Shown piece after piece: positions 7,954 to 19,202 of a DNA stretch of 64,000 bases. The position numbers were made by a program, and so were the translations under genes. The stretch's first letter is position 1; every line of letters begins with the position of its first letter. The notes under the pieces were generated by a model. It made no database searches. It saw only the letters and a list, made by a program, of their open reading frames with translations, and had not been told where the DNA came from. This DNA comes from Streptococcus mitis (lineage in GTDB: Bacteria; Bacillota; Bacilli; Lactobacillales; Streptococcaceae): assembly GCF_016658865.1 (NCBI RefSeq), contig NZ_CP067992.1, positions 1,631,001 to 1,695,000 on the forward strand, in the 5' to 3' direction.

Positions 7954-9291
7954 TTAGCCTCCTAAAACGGTTTGCATGGTTTCCTTATATCGCACCAAGT
8001 CAACATAGTTGGCATGTTGGCCTTGTTTGCCAAGTGCCTGACGCATTTGTTCAACATCTGAAAGGGCCAGTTTAATGGTCTCAACCAAAGCAGAAACTTC
8101 ACTACTTTCAAATAGATGATCAGGAGCGATATAGAGTCTATTGTGCACTGTCTGATTAAATCCAAGAATCAAGAGATTGTGCTCAAAGGCCTGACGCACC
8201 GCCTGCAACAACTCATTGCTGTGATTGATATCTAAATAAATATCCGACAGTTGATACAGCTCCTGAATCTTCTGTGGACTAGCATTCTGGTAAAGGACCA
8301 CATTAGGATAGCAAAGCATGTCTAATAACTTAGAAGACATCTCTGTTACCGCCGCGATGCGGAAAGTGACATCAGGCAAGGCTTCTACGATTGCTTCTAC
8401 TTGCTCAATCTGATCTGAATTAGTCAAGATTAAGGCATCTCGTCTTAGGAAATTATCGCGTTTAAACTGGTAATGGTAACCCAAGTGGACAAACTGATCA
8501 TGGTATTTCTCGTCAGTCAACTCTAAAGCACGTTCATAAGTCGCTTTGTTTGGAATGATAATCTTCTTAGTACGCACATCATCGCTTTCCAAAATCAACT
8601 GCATATTGCCTGGAATGGCATCATAAAGAGGTTCCTGCCAAACCAAAACATCTGAGCCAGATTTATCTGGATGATGGAAGGAAACCAAGAAAGGAGTCGC
8701 TAAGGTATTAAAGATAAGCTGATGGCTATCTAATCCCAAATCTTGTAAAAAGAAGGTGATAAATTCAACTTTATTTACAAAAGATCGCATAGGTTTACCT
8801 GGTAAGGTCAATAAGATATCACCCGTCACATGGTTTTCAAGTAAAACTTCCTGACCATTGACAGCTTTGTAAACAGTCATAATCCGTTCACTATCAGCGC
8901 TATAAGTGGTTGTAGCAAAGCAAGCTCCGAAGCGATTGTAATGGTCAACCTGACGGACTCTACCTTCCAGGTCTTTCCAATCTACCTGTTTTACCAAGCG
9001 AGCCTGCATTCCATCAGCATAATGAATGACGGCCCTCTCCTCTGTCATATCTTCAATACGAGCAGACTGATTATTGCCTGAAATTTCCCAAAAAGCTGGA
9101 ACAGGGACTTGGTTGAAATAGAGAGGTTTTCCCTTTTCATAGCCTAGATAATAGGTAAAAGGAGAAACCAGACCATCAGGCAGAAAACCATCTGCATCGA
9201 TGACCACTCCAAGTTGAGAAAGACCAGTAGCGACTAGACTTTCATGTAAATCTCGACTTTCCTGACTATAACGATCATAAAGTTCAATCAT
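7954..9291 (-). CDS. gtfB: GtfB, glycosylation chaperone of the SRR O-GlcNAc transferase
   Basis: A 445-aa partner of GtfA. In SRR systems GtfB binds the Ser/Thr-rich acceptor and stabilises GtfA in the GtfA-GtfB complex that puts the first GlcNAc on the adhesin. The N-terminal half matches the family (MIELYDRYSQESRDLHESL). The C-terminal part (about 290-430) has motifs LTNSDQIEQVEAIVEALPDV and SDIYLDINHSNEL. These recur at the C-termini of six other proteins of this operon. It overlaps gtfA by 8 bp, suggesting coupled translation of the two subunits. Confidence 0.95.
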   Translation of the reverse strand: MIELYDRYSQESRDLHESLVATGLSQLGVVIDADGFLPDGLVSPFTYYLGYEKGKPLYFNQVPVPAFWEISGNNQSARIEDMTEERAVIHYADGMQARLVKQVDWKDLEGRVRQVDHYNRFGACFATTTYSADSERIMTVYKAVNGQEVLLENHVTGDILLTLPGKPMRSFVNKVEFITFFLQDLGLDSHQLIFNTLATPFLVSFHHPDKSGSDVLVWQEPLYDAIPGNMQLILESDDVRTKKIIIPNKATYERALELTDEKYHDQFVHLGYHYQFKRDNFLRRDALILTNSDQIEQVEAIVEALPDVTFRIAAVTEMSSKLLDMLCYPNVVLYQNASPQKIQELYQLSDIYLDINHSNELLQAVRQAFEHNLLILGFNQTVHNRLYIAPDHLFESSEVSALVETIKLALSDVEQMRQALGKQGQHANYVDLVRYKETMQTVLGG

Positions 9292-10795
9292 GGAGCACCT
9301 CCTCTACTGTTTTCTTCCACTTTTCTAAAATTTCTTCGGTTAAAAAGCCTTCTGCAATTTGATAAGAATGGTCACGCATAGATTCCAAACGATTTTCTTG
9401 ATACAGTTGACAAATCTTAGCTGCGTAAGCTTGCTTGATTTGGTCTTCTACATGGTCAGATGAACTTGGAATCAAATAACCATTTTGCCCATCTTCTATA
9501 AAGGTCTGATTACCATAAGGCACATCAAAACCGATGAGAGGGAGGCCTGAACCAATAGCTTCCATCAAGGTCAAACCAAAACCTTCACTGGTTGAAGCCG
9601 TCAAGTAGACCTCATACTGGCTATAAATCTGCGAAAGTTCCGCATGTCCCTTGAGCTGGATATAATCCTCAGCCTGATGATTTGCAATAATATCTCTAAG
9701 CAGAGAATCCTCTCCACCGCTACCATAAATATCAAAGGTTAGTTCAGGAATTTCCTTACGAGCTTCAATAACTGCCTTGACCAACCAATCAATGTGTTTT
9801 TCTTTGGCAAGACGTGAAGCAGTAATCAATGAAAAAGGCTTACGTCCTTGACTTGACTCGGTCAAGGAATCAATACTTCCTACAGGAATGGTAATAACCT
9901 TTGGTTGGTGCTGGGTGTATTTGGCAAATTGCTCTTGCAACACTTCCTTTTGTCTATCAGTTGATACGATAAAGAAGTCAACCTTATCTGCATTGGTAAA
10001 CTGATAGTCGTAGTAATTATTCCAAAGGATATAGTCATCGTCTGTAGCACTTTCACTATAATGCTCCGCATGAACAACTACCGCTAAATACGCTGCTTGT
10101 GCTTCCTCAAAAACAACCTGTCCAATGCCTGTCTCCCTATCCAGAATGACTAAATCAGACTTATTTAAATTCAAGGATTTCATAAAAGCACGCATGAAAG
10201 CTGGTTTCCCATAGAAAATCTTATCCTTAAAACGATAAATTTCTTCCTTCCCTTGATTCATCAAGATATCATAGGCTGGAGTCCCGTCTTCATTGTAGAA
10301 AGTTCTTTGGTATAAGACTGCAACATTGTCCTTGGGAGCAAAATATTCGCTACAATAGCGCGTATAAGAAAAGTAATCCTTCCGAATCAAATTCCCCTTA
10401 AAAACATACTCGGCATGTTGGACCAAGTCCTTATCCTCGTCAACCAAATAACAGGTGACAAACTTATCTTGGTCAGAAAAGAAGAAACGCAAAATCTTGC
10501 CATTCTTTTCTCGATGACTTTCAACACCGTCAAAAGTACCTAATACATCTGCCACTGTCACACTAGTCGGTGCAATCTTGATATCTGTAAAGTGATTATA
10601 AAGCCAGATAACTTGCTCATCATCAAAACCTATATTGGCTGTCAGATGCTGAATATTATCAGCTAAAATCATATCTGTAAAGATAAATTTAGAGGGTAAA
10701 TTCAAACTTCGAAAAATACCGGCACGATAGGCTTGAGCATATTCTACACCGCTACTGGCCCAACCAATTCCTAAATTTATATTGTAAATTGTCAT
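9284..10795 (-). CDS. gtfA: GtfA, catalytic O-GlcNAc transferase for the SRR adhesin
   Basis: A 503-aa retaining GT-B glycosyltransferase (GT4 type). The first sugar donor in known SRR systems is UDP-GlcNAc and the acceptor is Ser/Thr of the unfolded adhesin in the cytosol. The start MTIYNINLGIGWASSGVEYAQ is diagnostic for GtfA, with the extended beta-sheet domain following. The E-x7-E donor motif EGFGLTLMEA lies at about 403-412. It starts 11 bp after secA2 and overlaps gtfB, in the order secA2-gtfA-gtfB-asp4-asp5 seen in S. gordonii and pneumococcus. Confidence 0.96.
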   Translation of the reverse strand: MTIYNINLGIGWASSGVEYAQAYRAGIFRSLNLPSKFIFTDMILADNIQHLTANIGFDDEQVIWLYNHFTDIKIAPTSVTVADVLGTFDGVESHREKNGKILRFFFSDQDKFVTCYLVDEDKDLVQHAEYVFKGNLIRKDYFSYTRYCSEYFAPKDNVAVLYQRTFYNEDGTPAYDILMNQGKEEIYRFKDKIFYGKPAFMRAFMKSLNLNKSDLVILDRETGIGQVVFEEAQAAYLAVVVHAEHYSESATDDDYILWNNYYDYQFTNADKVDFFIVSTDRQKEVLQEQFAKYTQHQPKVITIPVGSIDSLTESSQGRKPFSLITASRLAKEKHIDWLVKAVIEARKEIPELTFDIYGSGGEDSLLRDIIANHQAEDYIQLKGHAELSQIYSQYEVYLTASTSEGFGLTLMEAIGSGLPLIGFDVPYGNQTFIEDGQNGYLIPSSSDHVEDQIKQAYAAKICQLYQENRLESMRDHSYQIAEGFLTEEILEKWKKTVEEVLHD

Positions 10796-10806
10796 ATTTT
10801 CTCCTC

Positions 10807-13179
10807 TTATGGAAAATGAGTCACGATTTCACCTTTTGGAGTGACCTCAACCAGCCCCATCAGGAGATTCCGTACCATATCAGCACGAATTTGCTCTTTC
10901 ATCGCTTCAAAACCTGCATAGGCTTCTTGATAATATTCTACAATTGGATTTTTCTGTGCAGCAGATTGACCACCGATAGCCATAGATAATTGTTGTAGAT
11001 AGTCTACCTGCTCCACCCAGTTATCATCAATAGCCTTGAGCATGGAGAGTCGTAAAAACTGTTCATACAAGCCGTGTTTCTCCAGTAATTCCTTCTTTTC
11101 AGAGAGTTCTCTATTCACAACTTGTTGAATAAAGTTGCGGACTTGTTTCTGATTAGATAGGTCTAGATTATCTGGAATCTCCTTTACATGGAAACTGATA
11201 TTGGTAACAATAAAGTGAAACAGTAATTCACGACTGGCATAGTGTTCAGCCGCTACCGCTTCTGTATATCTCTCGATGATATCCAAAACTACATCTTCTA
11301 AGTCACGAGAACCATCTATTAGACGATTGCGTTCCTTGTAAATCATATCCCGTTGAATATTCATACTTTCAGCATATTCTAGAGTCTGACGGCGTGCCGA
11401 ACGTCCAGCACTATCACTGGCATGCTGAGCCCTTTCGACCAGGTTACGATACTTACGACCTTTGAGAATTTCTGGTTGCGTCATATCTTGAACCTGATAA
11501 TCTTTATACTTCTTGTGAACCCAAGATGGACCAAATTTCTTAATAACATCATCTTCCAGTGATACAAAAAACTTACTCATGCCTGGATCTCCCTGACGGC
11601 CCGAACGACCACGGATTTGAAGGTCAATCCGCTGACTCTCCATCCGCTCTGTTCCGATGACAATCAAGCCACCAAGTTCTGCAACTCCCTCACCGAGTTT
11701 AATATCCGTACCGCGTCCTGCCATTGAAGTTGCTACTGTTACAGCCCCCATTTGACCTGATTCTGCGATGATTTGAGCCTCACGCGCAGCATTATTAGCA
11801 TTGAGGACATTATGAGCTATTCCCTCACGAAGCAAGAGCGATGAATAAAGCTGAGACATTTCAACTGAACCTACAAAAACCAGTAAGGGATTCCCCTTAG
11901 CATGATACTCTTTGATGTATTCCAAAGACTCATAAACTTTCTCTGGTAAAGTCACATAGAGATTATCGGGATAATCAATTCGTTGCTTAGGACGATTGGT
12001 TGGAATCCGAATAACGGCCATATTATAAGTCTCAAGAAATTCTTTTTCTGCTACCTTTCCTGTCCCCGTCATCCCAGATACTTTTTTAAACATCTTAAAG
12101 AGACTCTGATAGGTGATGGAAGCCATGGCTCTCGTTTCAGGAGACAACTTCACGTGTTCCTTGGCTTCAATGGCCTGATGGAGACCTCCCTGCAATTTGG
12201 TCATTTCCATTAAACGACCAGTCCCCTTATCCACCAATACCATCTCATTTCCACGAATGATATAGTCCTTATCTTTAGTAAAGAGTTTATGGGCTCGAAT
12301 CGCATACACTAAATGACGAGCAAAAACCGCATGTTCTTCCTTGTAAAAATGATCTATGCCTAAGAAGCTTTCAGCAGCCTTAGCCCCCTTGGTAGTGAGC
12401 CAAACCTCATCCTTCTCCTCTTTGAAAATATAATCTTCTCCTTCGACTAGCGTTGTCACTAGTGTATCAATGATTGCATAGTAATTAGACTGAACACGGG
12501 GAGAACCCGCAATAATCAAAGGAGTTTGTGCACTATCAAGCAAGATATCGTCAATTTCATCAATAATGACATAGTTAAAAGGTCGCAAAAACTTACCTTC
12601 TTCATTCGAAGCCAGATTATCATTTAGGTAATCAAAACCTAAATTACTATTGGTTGTGTAAATGATATCCGAAGCATAGATCAGTTTCTTTTCTTCTGCT
12701 TTCATTTCCTTCTTTGGATCCCCTGTAAATGGGACCCCAATAGTCAAGCCTAGGAAACGATAAACTTGGCCCATTTCCTCTGCATCCCGCTTTGATAAAT
12801 ACTCATTAGGCGTAACAACCATCACACCTTGACCTGAAAGAGCGTTCAAATAGACCGGCATGGTAGCTGTTAGGGTTTTACCTTCCCCCGTATTCATCTC
12901 AGCAACATTTCCGTAGTGCATGACAATAGCTCCCATGACCTGAACATCATAGGGGAACATCCCTAAAATCCGCTTGTCTGCTTCACGCACCACTGCAAAA
13001 GCTTCTACTAAAAGGTCATCTAGACTTTCTCCCTTGGAAAGACGCTGACGAAACTCCACTGTTTTAGCAACTAATTCTTGATCCGAAAGAGAGGACATCT
13101 TGCCTTTTAAGCTATTGATCCTCTTTAAAATCTTTTTCACTTTCCTAAGCTGAAAATCTTGACTGAATCGTCTAAACAC
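10807..13179 (-). CDS. secA2: Accessory Sec ATPase SecA2
   Basis: A 790-aa SecA-type motor that drives the glycosylated SRR adhesin through SecY2. Walker A is MNTGEGKT at about 95-102. The Walker B region reads [11 protein letters not shown], altered from the DEVDSILIDEA of housekeeping SecA. The helicase motif [11 protein letters not shown] is intact. It ends [12 protein letters not shown] without the zinc-binding SecB tail, as accessory SecA2 proteins do. Its start overlaps the end of asp3 by 8 bp. The name SecA2 is supported by length, motif drift and context. Confidence 0.96.
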   Translation of the reverse strand: MFRRFSQDFQLRKVKKILKRINSLKGKMSSLSDQELVAKTVEFRQRLSKGESLDDLLVEAFAVVREADKRILGMFPYDVQVMGAIVMHYGNVAEMNTGEGKTLTATMPVYLNALSGQGVMVVTPNEYLSKRDAEEMGQVYRFLGLTIGVPFTGDPKKEMKAEEKKLIYASDIIYTTNSNLGFDYLNDNLASNEEGKFLRPFNYVIIDEIDDILLDSAQTPLIIAGSPRVQSNYYAIIDTLVTTLVEGEDYIFKEEKDEVWLTTKGAKAAESFLGIDHFYKEEHAVFARHLVYAIRAHKLFTKDKDYIIRGNEMVLVDKGTGRLMEMTKLQGGLHQAIEAKEHVKLSPETRAMASITYQSLFKMFKKVSGMTGTGKVAEKEFLETYNMAVIRIPTNRPKQRIDYPDNLYVTLPEKVYESLEYIKEYHAKGNPLLVFVGSVEMSQLYSSLLLREGIAHNVLNANNAAREAQIIAESGQMGAVTVATSMAGRGTDIKLGEGVAELGGLIVIGTERMESQRIDLQIRGRSGRQGDPGMSKFFVSLEDDVIKKFGPSWVHKKYKDYQVQDMTQPEILKGRKYRNLVERAQHASDSAGRSARRQTLEYAESMNIQRDMIYKERNRLIDGSRDLEDVVLDIIERYTEAVAAEHYASRELLFHFIVTNISFHVKEIPDNLDLSNQKQVRNFIQQVVNRELSEKKELLEKHGLYEQFLRLSMLKAIDDNWVEQVDYLQQLSMAIGGQSAAQKNPIVEYYQEAYAGFEAMKEQIRADMVRNLLMGLVEVTPKGEIVTHFP

Positions 13180-13612
13180 TTTTTATCTCCTTGATTGAAA
13201 AATCATAAAAGGTTAATTCTTGAAAACCAGCACTCAAAAGGGAAATGCGATAAGTATAGGTATCCTCTGGATAAGTAAAGGTAAACTCTCTTACCTTTTC
13301 AACTTTTTCTTCCAATACATCCTCATAACGATTTAAGAAGATCAGTTTGATATAGACACCATTCTCAGGTTGACAATCAAAATGCATCGCTAAATGATAT
13401 TGATGATTTCTTTTGAGTAATGGAAGTTGTGGCTGGGTCCTAGCACCTTGGTAATTAACACTAGAAAACCAAGTCCTCAAAACTTCACCAGATGGCAAGA
13501 GGGGGTTATATAAACGCACACTCTTGTCTGGGTAGTAGGATACATTTGATCCGTACATATAAGTCCCACCAACTTCTCCCCAATGAATGGACTGTCTCTG
13601 TGTGATTATCAT
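13172..13612 (-). CDS. asp3: Accessory Sec system protein Asp3
   Basis: A 146-aa protein beginning [22 protein letters not shown], typical of Asp3, with a beta-rich fold related to carbohydrate-binding modules. The start at 13612 was chosen over the longer frame because its ATG overlaps the asp2 stop (ATGA) and GGGAG lies upstream. In S. gordonii Asp3 forms a complex with Asp1 and Asp2 that links glycosylation to SecA2-dependent export. It overlaps secA2 by 8 bp at its 3' end. Confidence 0.92.
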   Translation of the reverse strand: MIITQRQSIHWGEVGGTYMYGSNVSYYPDKSVRLYNPLLPSGEVLRTWFSSVNYQGARTQPQLPLLKRNHQYHLAMHFDCQPENGVYIKLIFLNRYEDVLEEKVEKVREFTFTYPEDTYTYRISLLSAGFQELTFYDFSIKEIKSV

Positions 13613-15144
13613 CCTTTCTCCCTTCCAAAACCACTTGCTAGTACCATCCGATAAAAGTGGATAAACCAAGCAACATTGGTATCTGTATCATCATTGTGTC
13701 GACCTGCCGTTCCTTTAGATAAGATTTTAGCACCTGTATTACACAAATAAGTAACTAGTTTCTCATAAGCCTGCGGATCCATATCTTCATCTTTCATGTA
13801 AGATAATCCAAAGGTAGTATTGGAAAAATCTGCCTGCTTAAAAGTTTTCCAAAATCGCTGATCCAACTCCGTCATATCTTGCCAACTCGTCCCACCTGTA
13901 TGGTGAATTAAGCAATCAAAAGCTAAGTTAGAGACACCCGGTGCATCCAAACGTCCACGGCTAGCTATGGTTCCTAAATTTGCCAAGGGTTTCCCTAAAA
14001 TCACAGCATGAGGTTCAAAAGTAGCACCGTAGTAGAGAGAAGGAAACGTTCCCATAGAAAGGCCTGATAAAATCAAATCCTTAGAGGTTAAACCAAGATA
14101 ATCTAAATAATATTGAATGGTGGCTTTTAACTTACCTTCTAATTCATCACTTCCAAGGTAAAAAGCCCCACCCTCTAAACGAGGATCTGAAAAGAGGAGG
14201 AAAGGACATCCCAGACTCTTCATCATAAAGTAGCCCTCGAATCCTTCTGCAGGTCGATAACCTGCAAAATAGACAGCCAAAGGCGGTTTAAAATCACCTG
14301 GATGGAAGAAATAGTTTATTTCATCACGCTTGGAATCATGAAGGATATTTCCACCAAGTACAAACTTACCAAATTGTTTTCGACTCCAACGTTGGTGAAG
14401 ATTACCTAGTTTGATAGCTCCACGACCTCTTGCTTCAACAGATATCGAAAGAAAGTAATCTCCATCTCGACTATCCATAAAAAGTGCTTGCTCCAAGTCT
14501 TTTTCAGACACTATGATCTCTTCAAAAATATCATCAACAGATCCACTCCAAATTTTACGGATGACCAAACGAAAGTCACAATTTCCTTGCTTTTCATATT
14601 CAAGCCACAACTCAATAGGAAGTGTTTTTTGAACAACTATATTATAAGCCCAATAGGCAAGTTGGGAAAAATCTTGTCCAAATCCACCTTCCAAACTCAC
14701 ATAATCTAATCCCTGATAAGAAATAGCTCCTGTAAAGTTTGGATTCACTTGTATCATCGAAGGAAAGAGTTTATCACCATAACCACCGCCAAAAAGAGAT
14801 TTACTCAAATCATTGATGAGTTGTTGGGGACTTGAAAAATCAATTGCTTGTGCACATCGTTTTTTTAGAAAATCCACAACCTCTCTATCATTTATTTGTA
14901 GATTCTGGTTATAAAATAAAGTATAAGGTTCAAAATATTTTACAAAGGAAAATAAGTCTTTAGCATACTGACCATCTTCTATTAAAACTGCATGAAAACG
15001 GTTAATATCCTCTTTTTCAATTATTTCACGAAGGGCTACTGACGAGTTGGGGTAAAAATGATACCAACTCATATTTTCAGGTATGTCATAGTGATTTCCC
15101 CAATTGGCAAGTCCTATCTGTAAAATATTAAGTTCCTTTGACAT
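13609..15144 (-). CDS. asp2: Accessory Sec system protein Asp2 (acyltransferase-like)
   Basis: A 511-aa protein with an alpha/beta-hydrolase-type C-terminal domain. The nucleophile motif is GLSMG with Ser near residue 363, and a likely catalytic His lies in AGRHNDDTDTNVAWF near 490. Asp2 is known to O-acetylate GlcNAc on the SRR adhesin and also to be required for export with Asp1 and Asp3. The intact GLSMG suggests the enzymatic activity is kept. It overlaps asp1 by 17 bp and asp3 by 4 bp. Confidence 0.94.
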   Translation of the reverse strand: MSKELNILQIGLANWGNHYDIPENMSWYHFYPNSSVALREIIEKEDINRFHAVLIEDGQYAKDLFSFVKYFEPYTLFYNQNLQINDREVVDFLKKRCAQAIDFSSPQQLINDLSKSLFGGGYGDKLFPSMIQVNPNFTGAISYQGLDYVSLEGGFGQDFSQLAYWAYNIVVQKTLPIELWLEYEKQGNCDFRLVIRKIWSGSVDDIFEEIIVSEKDLEQALFMDSRDGDYFLSISVEARGRGAIKLGNLHQRWSRKQFGKFVLGGNILHDSKRDEINYFFHPGDFKPPLAVYFAGYRPAEGFEGYFMMKSLGCPFLLFSDPRLEGGAFYLGSDELEGKLKATIQYYLDYLGLTSKDLILSGLSMGTFPSLYYGATFEPHAVILGKPLANLGTIASRGRLDAPGVSNLAFDCLIHHTGGTSWQDMTELDQRFWKTFKQADFSNTTFGLSYMKDEDMDPQAYEKLVTYLCNTGAKILSKGTAGRHNDDTDTNVAWFIHFYRMVLASGFGREKG

Positions 15145-16708
15145 TTTTAACCTCCTCTATCCATTTCTCTAATTTTCCAAGAAATTGTTGTCCAGTGTGC
15201 TCCTTAATCTTATCAATCGAATAAATTAAAGACTCATTCCATTCTTTTAATCTATCTGTATAATAATGTGCAGCCTTAGAAAATTCTGTCACATCTGTCA
15301 GCAAATAACCATTTTTTAAATGTTCAACATAGACTGTTTTAACTAGGTTGATTTGAGGAGTCCCTGCACTAATCCCAGCTATCTGTGTGTAGAGATGAGG
15401 ATATCTATTTAAATCCACAATCAAACGAACAAATTCTAGTGTTTTTATTAAATCTAACTCATCATTCAAGTTGACAAACTGTATACGTAAGTCCTGGTGT
15501 TGATTTTCTTCCAGAGGATTTTCTGCATCACCATAATCAATCGCCTTTCCCAGATTTTCGGATTGAATGTTTTCTTGGATGAAAGACTCAACAATCCCTT
15601 CCACCTCATTCATTTGCTCCTGACTAGCAGCAAAGGCTCCAAAAATCACTTCAGTATCTTTATTTTCAGAGACAAAGGCCAAGACTTGAAGTAGAGCTTG
15701 ATTATCAATCCCCTGTTCAAAATCCAGTTGATAATATATGATGGATTCTTTCTTAGTTTGGCTTCGTCCCAATCGTAATCGGGTGTCAAAAGATGATAAA
15801 TGATAAAAGTGATGCATTCGTTCAGGATACAACTCCTGCAACAATCGTAAACTATCCTCTCTATCCACCAAAATCAAATCCGATTTTTCAAAAGTTAAAT
15901 CTAAATCCCTAAAGGTATCTTGAGGATTACGTCCAATGAAAAGACTCAACAGTTTCGGATTTTTCTTAGGTAATCGGTCTAAGACAAGCTGATCATGATG
16001 AGAATGAGAAGGAAGCATAAAAATATCCTGGTCCTTCACATACTTTTGCAGATAATTCTCAAAAAATTCTGCCACCAAGTCTCCCATGTTTTGGTAAATA
16101 AGTGCTTTAAAGCGATAACTAAAAATTGGATTGATTTCTACCCGTCCGCCTTCTTTTAAACGTTCTCTGAATTGCCATACTCCCTTGGGATTCAGATATT
16201 CTTGATAAGCCACTTGCCCCTCTTCAAAAAAGATAACACTCGATACAAACCCACGGTCATCCATGATATAGTGCATATGTATTTGACCATTCGGTTCAAA
16301 ATACTGTATATCACTGATGAAGCCTTCAACCCCATGTTCAACCTTAGCAAATTTCTTCCCATTTTTTTGAACGATAATCGTAAAGGGACTATAAATAAAT
16401 TCACAGTCATCATCCCACTCAATATCTCTAATACTTAACACTTGGGTATGGAGATTATGAAAATCTTGCATAACATCAAAAACGGAATAAGTATCCGTTT
16501 CTAACACACCATGTCTATGTAAAAAATAACGTAGATGAGGCTGGTAAGCTAATACTAATAGACGAGAATCTATATCTTGCTCTTGAAAGAGCCGAATCTG
16601 GTGAAAGGTATCATCAAACTCTAGACGAAAACGAGAAAAATACCATGGAGTGATATCTGCATGCCATTTCCTCTCAAAACCATACCAAGCTGGAATAAAA
16701 TAATACAT
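15128..16708 (-). CDS. asp1: Accessory Sec system protein Asp1
   Basis: A 526-aa protein starting MYYFIPAWYGFERKWHADITPWY, the diagnostic Asp1 N-terminus. Asp1 has a GT-B-like fold without known catalysis and binds Asp2/Asp3 and, in current models, glycans or lipids to target the adhesin to SecA2. It follows secY2 by 9 bp and overlaps asp2 by 17 bp. A UDP-sugar transferase activity is not expected; no E-x7-E motif is visible. Confidence 0.95.
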   Translation of the reverse strand: MYYFIPAWYGFERKWHADITPWYFSRFRLEFDDTFHQIRLFQEQDIDSRLLVLAYQPHLRYFLHRHGVLETDTYSVFDVMQDFHNLHTQVLSIRDIEWDDDCEFIYSPFTIIVQKNGKKFAKVEHGVEGFISDIQYFEPNGQIHMHYIMDDRGFVSSVIFFEEGQVAYQEYLNPKGVWQFRERLKEGGRVEINPIFSYRFKALIYQNMGDLVAEFFENYLQKYVKDQDIFMLPSHSHHDQLVLDRLPKKNPKLLSLFIGRNPQDTFRDLDLTFEKSDLILVDREDSLRLLQELYPERMHHFYHLSSFDTRLRLGRSQTKKESIIYYQLDFEQGIDNQALLQVLAFVSENKDTEVIFGAFAASQEQMNEVEGIVESFIQENIQSENLGKAIDYGDAENPLEENQHQDLRIQFVNLNDELDLIKTLEFVRLIVDLNRYPHLYTQIAGISAGTPQINLVKTVYVEHLKNGYLLTDVTEFSKAAHYYTDRLKEWNESLIYSIDKIKEHTGQQFLGKLEKWIEEVKNVKGT

Positions 16709-16717
16709 AAAAGTCTC

Positions 16718-17935
16718 CTAAATCAAAGGTTTATAGGTCTCATTTAGCCTTAAAGCCTTGACCTCGTCTCTAATCGTAAAAATCATGCCCCCAAACATCA
16801 TAAACAAGCCTGGAATCATTGCCAATCGTAATAATTTTTCATCAAATAAAACAAAAAGCATGGGACCACCTGCCATGATCACATTAAAGAGACCACCTAT
16901 GACTGAGAAACGAAGGACCAATCGATTAATAAATCGACTAGTGTCCTCTCCTGGATAAATTCCATAAATGTATTCTCCAGATTTTTTCATGCGGTCTGCA
17001 ATCTCTTCTCCATTCATAGTAACAAATGCAAAAATAATACTAAATAAAAATAAGACCGAAATATAAACATAGACCCACAAAGGCTTCCCAACAATAAATT
17101 CCTTTGATAAAGCCGCTAGCCCTGAATGATTAGGGAAAATAAAACCCAGCAAGATGAACAGATAAGCCGGTACACTAAGAAAACTCATCACATACATATA
17201 AGGCATCCCACCTGCAGGATTCAGCATGATTTCGAGATAAGAATAGCGTTTAAAACGATTGTGTAAGCCAATTTTATTAACAGGAACCAAATAGCGAGCT
17301 CGATACATAATGGCAAGTAAATAAGAAAAGACAACGGTTAATAAAGCAAGTAACACAATAATCCCTGTTGGAATATGAACCGTTTGAAATGTTTCAATAA
17401 CATCCTGAGGGATATTTAAAACAATACTGGATAGGAGGATTACAATAGAACCCCCAATCCCCATACTAGCATTTAAATCTGACAACCAAACAAGAAAAAA
17501 TGTTCCTGCTATCAGCAACAAGGTATTCATTAGAGCAACCAAAATTGCCGAATAGGAGGATTGAACTGGTAAGCTCAAGCTAACTGCCAAGGATTGAATA
17601 ACAGCAATCAGCAAGGTCAGATACATTTTTCGACGATCTTGAATTTCAATCGCTGTAGAACTTAGCCCCAATTTTTTAGAATATGAAAACATCTGCCACA
17701 AAATCATAGCTGACATCCAAGGGGAGAGTCCAACAGAAAAAATTGACAAACTTCTCAGATTTCCACCTGTTAGGGCAGCTGAGAAGGCTAGATAGGCTGT
17801 TGAACCTCCTAAAAAATCTTTACTATTTAGGTCAACAAAAGGGAGAGTAATACGACTTCCCAATACATAGATAAACAGTAGAAATAAGGTAAATAATCCT
17901 TTTTTTACTGCTATTGACGAATAAATCTTAGTCAC
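16718..17935 (-). CDS. secY2: Accessory Sec translocon channel SecY2
   Basis: About 405 aa with ten membrane helices and SecY-type motifs: [12 protein letters not shown] near the start, [16 protein letters not shown], and [19 protein letters not shown] place the start at GTG 17935 because AAGGAG stands six bases before it. The longer frame to 17965 begins with TTG and would have to include that ribosome site. The channel is dedicated to the glycosylated SRR adhesin and shorter than housekeeping SecY. An 82-bp gap before it is the longest between this gene and its neighbours. Confidence 0.92.
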   Translation of the reverse strand: MTKIYSSIAVKKGLFTLFLLFIYVLGSRITLPFVDLNSKDFLGGSTAYLAFSAALTGGNLRSLSIFSVGLSPWMSAMILWQMFSYSKKLGLSSTAIEIQDRRKMYLTLLIAVIQSLAVSLSLPVQSSYSAILVALMNTLLLIAGTFFLVWLSDLNASMGIGGSIVILLSSIVLNIPQDVIETFQTVHIPTGIIVLLALLTVVFSYLLAIMYRARYLVPVNKIGLHNRFKRYSYLEIMLNPAGGMPYMYVMSFLSVPAYLFILLGFIFPNHSGLAALSKEFIVGKPLWVYVYISVLFLFSIIFAFVTMNGEEIADRMKKSGEYIYGIYPGEDTSRFINRLVLRFSVIGGLFNVIMAGGPMLFVLFDEKLLRLAMIPGLFMMFGGMIFTIRDEVKALRLNETYKPLI

Positions 17936-18017
17936 AAAATACTCCTTTATTAGCTTTGGGGTCAAATCTCACTTTTATTATATATTATTCTTACACTAAA
18001 CGGTAAAGATTATTCTT

Positions 18018-19202
18018 CTAATTTCTTAAGACTTTAACCATTTCCTCAGGACTTTCTACAGAAAAAATACCATCGTAAATACTATCATCTGGGGATTTCC
18101 TAGTATTATCAAACGTAAAGATTTTTACCCCTCTATCTCTGGCCTTGGATAAGACATCTAGAACCTCTGCTCCATGATTAATATCTAAATAGACAGTTGT
18201 ATCATCTAAAAGCCATTCAATTCTATTATGAATGATACTCTGATAAAGAGTTACATTTTCATAAACTGATAAGTTAGTTAGAGCAGGGGCACAATATACT
18301 GGAGCTCCGATATTAAAATGCCAATCAGGTAAAGACTTTATTAAATATTCCAAGTGTTCTACTTCTAAAACCCATGTTACAATAAAAACATTCTTCTTAG
18401 ATTGATTGCTACGGTCAAAATAATTAAGATTTGCTTTTCCTGATATCATTTCAGACCAGTCTAAATCTCTATAAGCCCACCACAATTCTCGAAGACGCGA
18501 TACACTATACGTGTTCCAAGGTTTATCATGACTTGCAAAATGTGTTATTACTGGTCTACAATATTTCAAATTTTCTAGATTTCCTGATGTATTAAGGAAA
18601 TCTAGTCCTATTAATTTATTAAAATCATAATCCAATTGCAACCATCGATTTTCAAAATAAATGTTTAAGATACTTTGGTCTGCCATTTGAACCTGGTCTT
18701 GCTTTTCTTCGGTTAATATCAATAAGTCATGTGTAATATTTTGTTCTCTCCACATATCATTATTGATTAATAACACTCCAGCATTAAAACCATTAATAGA
18801 TAATTCCCATCCATAATTATCTTGTACTGCTGCTATAGGATATCCATTTAGATCTAATTCAAACAAGGGACTTAAATCTCCACTTACAATTAAATCACAA
18901 TCAAGATAAAGCGATCTACTATCATTTATAACATTAGGAATTAAAAATCTATAAAATGTTGCATAATTTATATGATTCGCCGTTTTAAAGTCTTTAAAGC
19001 CATTAGACTCCAAATGAATATTTTTAATGCTGGAATCAAAATGTTTTAATTTAGGAACTAATAATTTAAACCATTCTGGCGCTATATCACTATTTAAAAT
19101 ATAAAAATCAACTTCTGTATTATGACAAAGAATCGATTTAATTGTTGTCTCTAATTGAACTAAATAAGCATTATCCGCTGCTAAGACAATTGATTTCCTC
19201 AT
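18018..19202 (-). CDS. GT8-family glycosyltransferase with C-terminal GtfB-like module
   Basis: A 394-aa protein. Residues 1-260 are a GT8 (GT-A fold) domain with the metal-binding DxD as DCD at 101-103, in LYLDCDLIVSGDL. The family motifs GFNAGVLLINND and HFASHDKPWN are also present. Residues about 270-394 are the shared module (LEYLIKSLPDWHF, TVYLDINHGAEV, FTFDNTR). GT8 enzymes of SRR loci add Glc or Gal to the growing O-glycan. The exact sugar cannot be told. Its start overlaps the stop of the next GT8 gene by 4 bp. Confidence 0.9.
   Translation of the reverse strand: MRKSIVLAADNAYLVQLETTIKSILCHNTEVDFYILNSDIAPEWFKLLVPKLKHFDSSIKNIHLESNGFKDFKTANHINYATFYRFLIPNVINDSRSLYLDCDLIVSGDLSPLFELDLNGYPIAAVQDNYGWELSINGFNAGVLLINNDMWREQNITHDLLILTEEKQDQVQMADQSILNIYFENRWLQLDYDFNKLIGLDFLNTSGNLENLKYCRPVITHFASHDKPWNTYSVSRLRELWWAYRDLDWSEMISGKANLNYFDRSNQSKKNVFIVTWVLEVEHLEYLIKSLPDWHFNIGAPVYCAPALTNLSVYENVTLYQSIIHNRIEWLLDDTTVYLDINHGAEVLDVLSKARDRGVKIFTFDNTRKSPDDSIYDGIFSVESPEEMVKVLRN

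Noticed and set aside
17935-18017. Separate promoter for secY2
   Set aside because: A TATAAT lies on the minus strand here, but no acceptable -35 is found at 16-18 bp and the operon is otherwise continuous; left unlisted as a feature.
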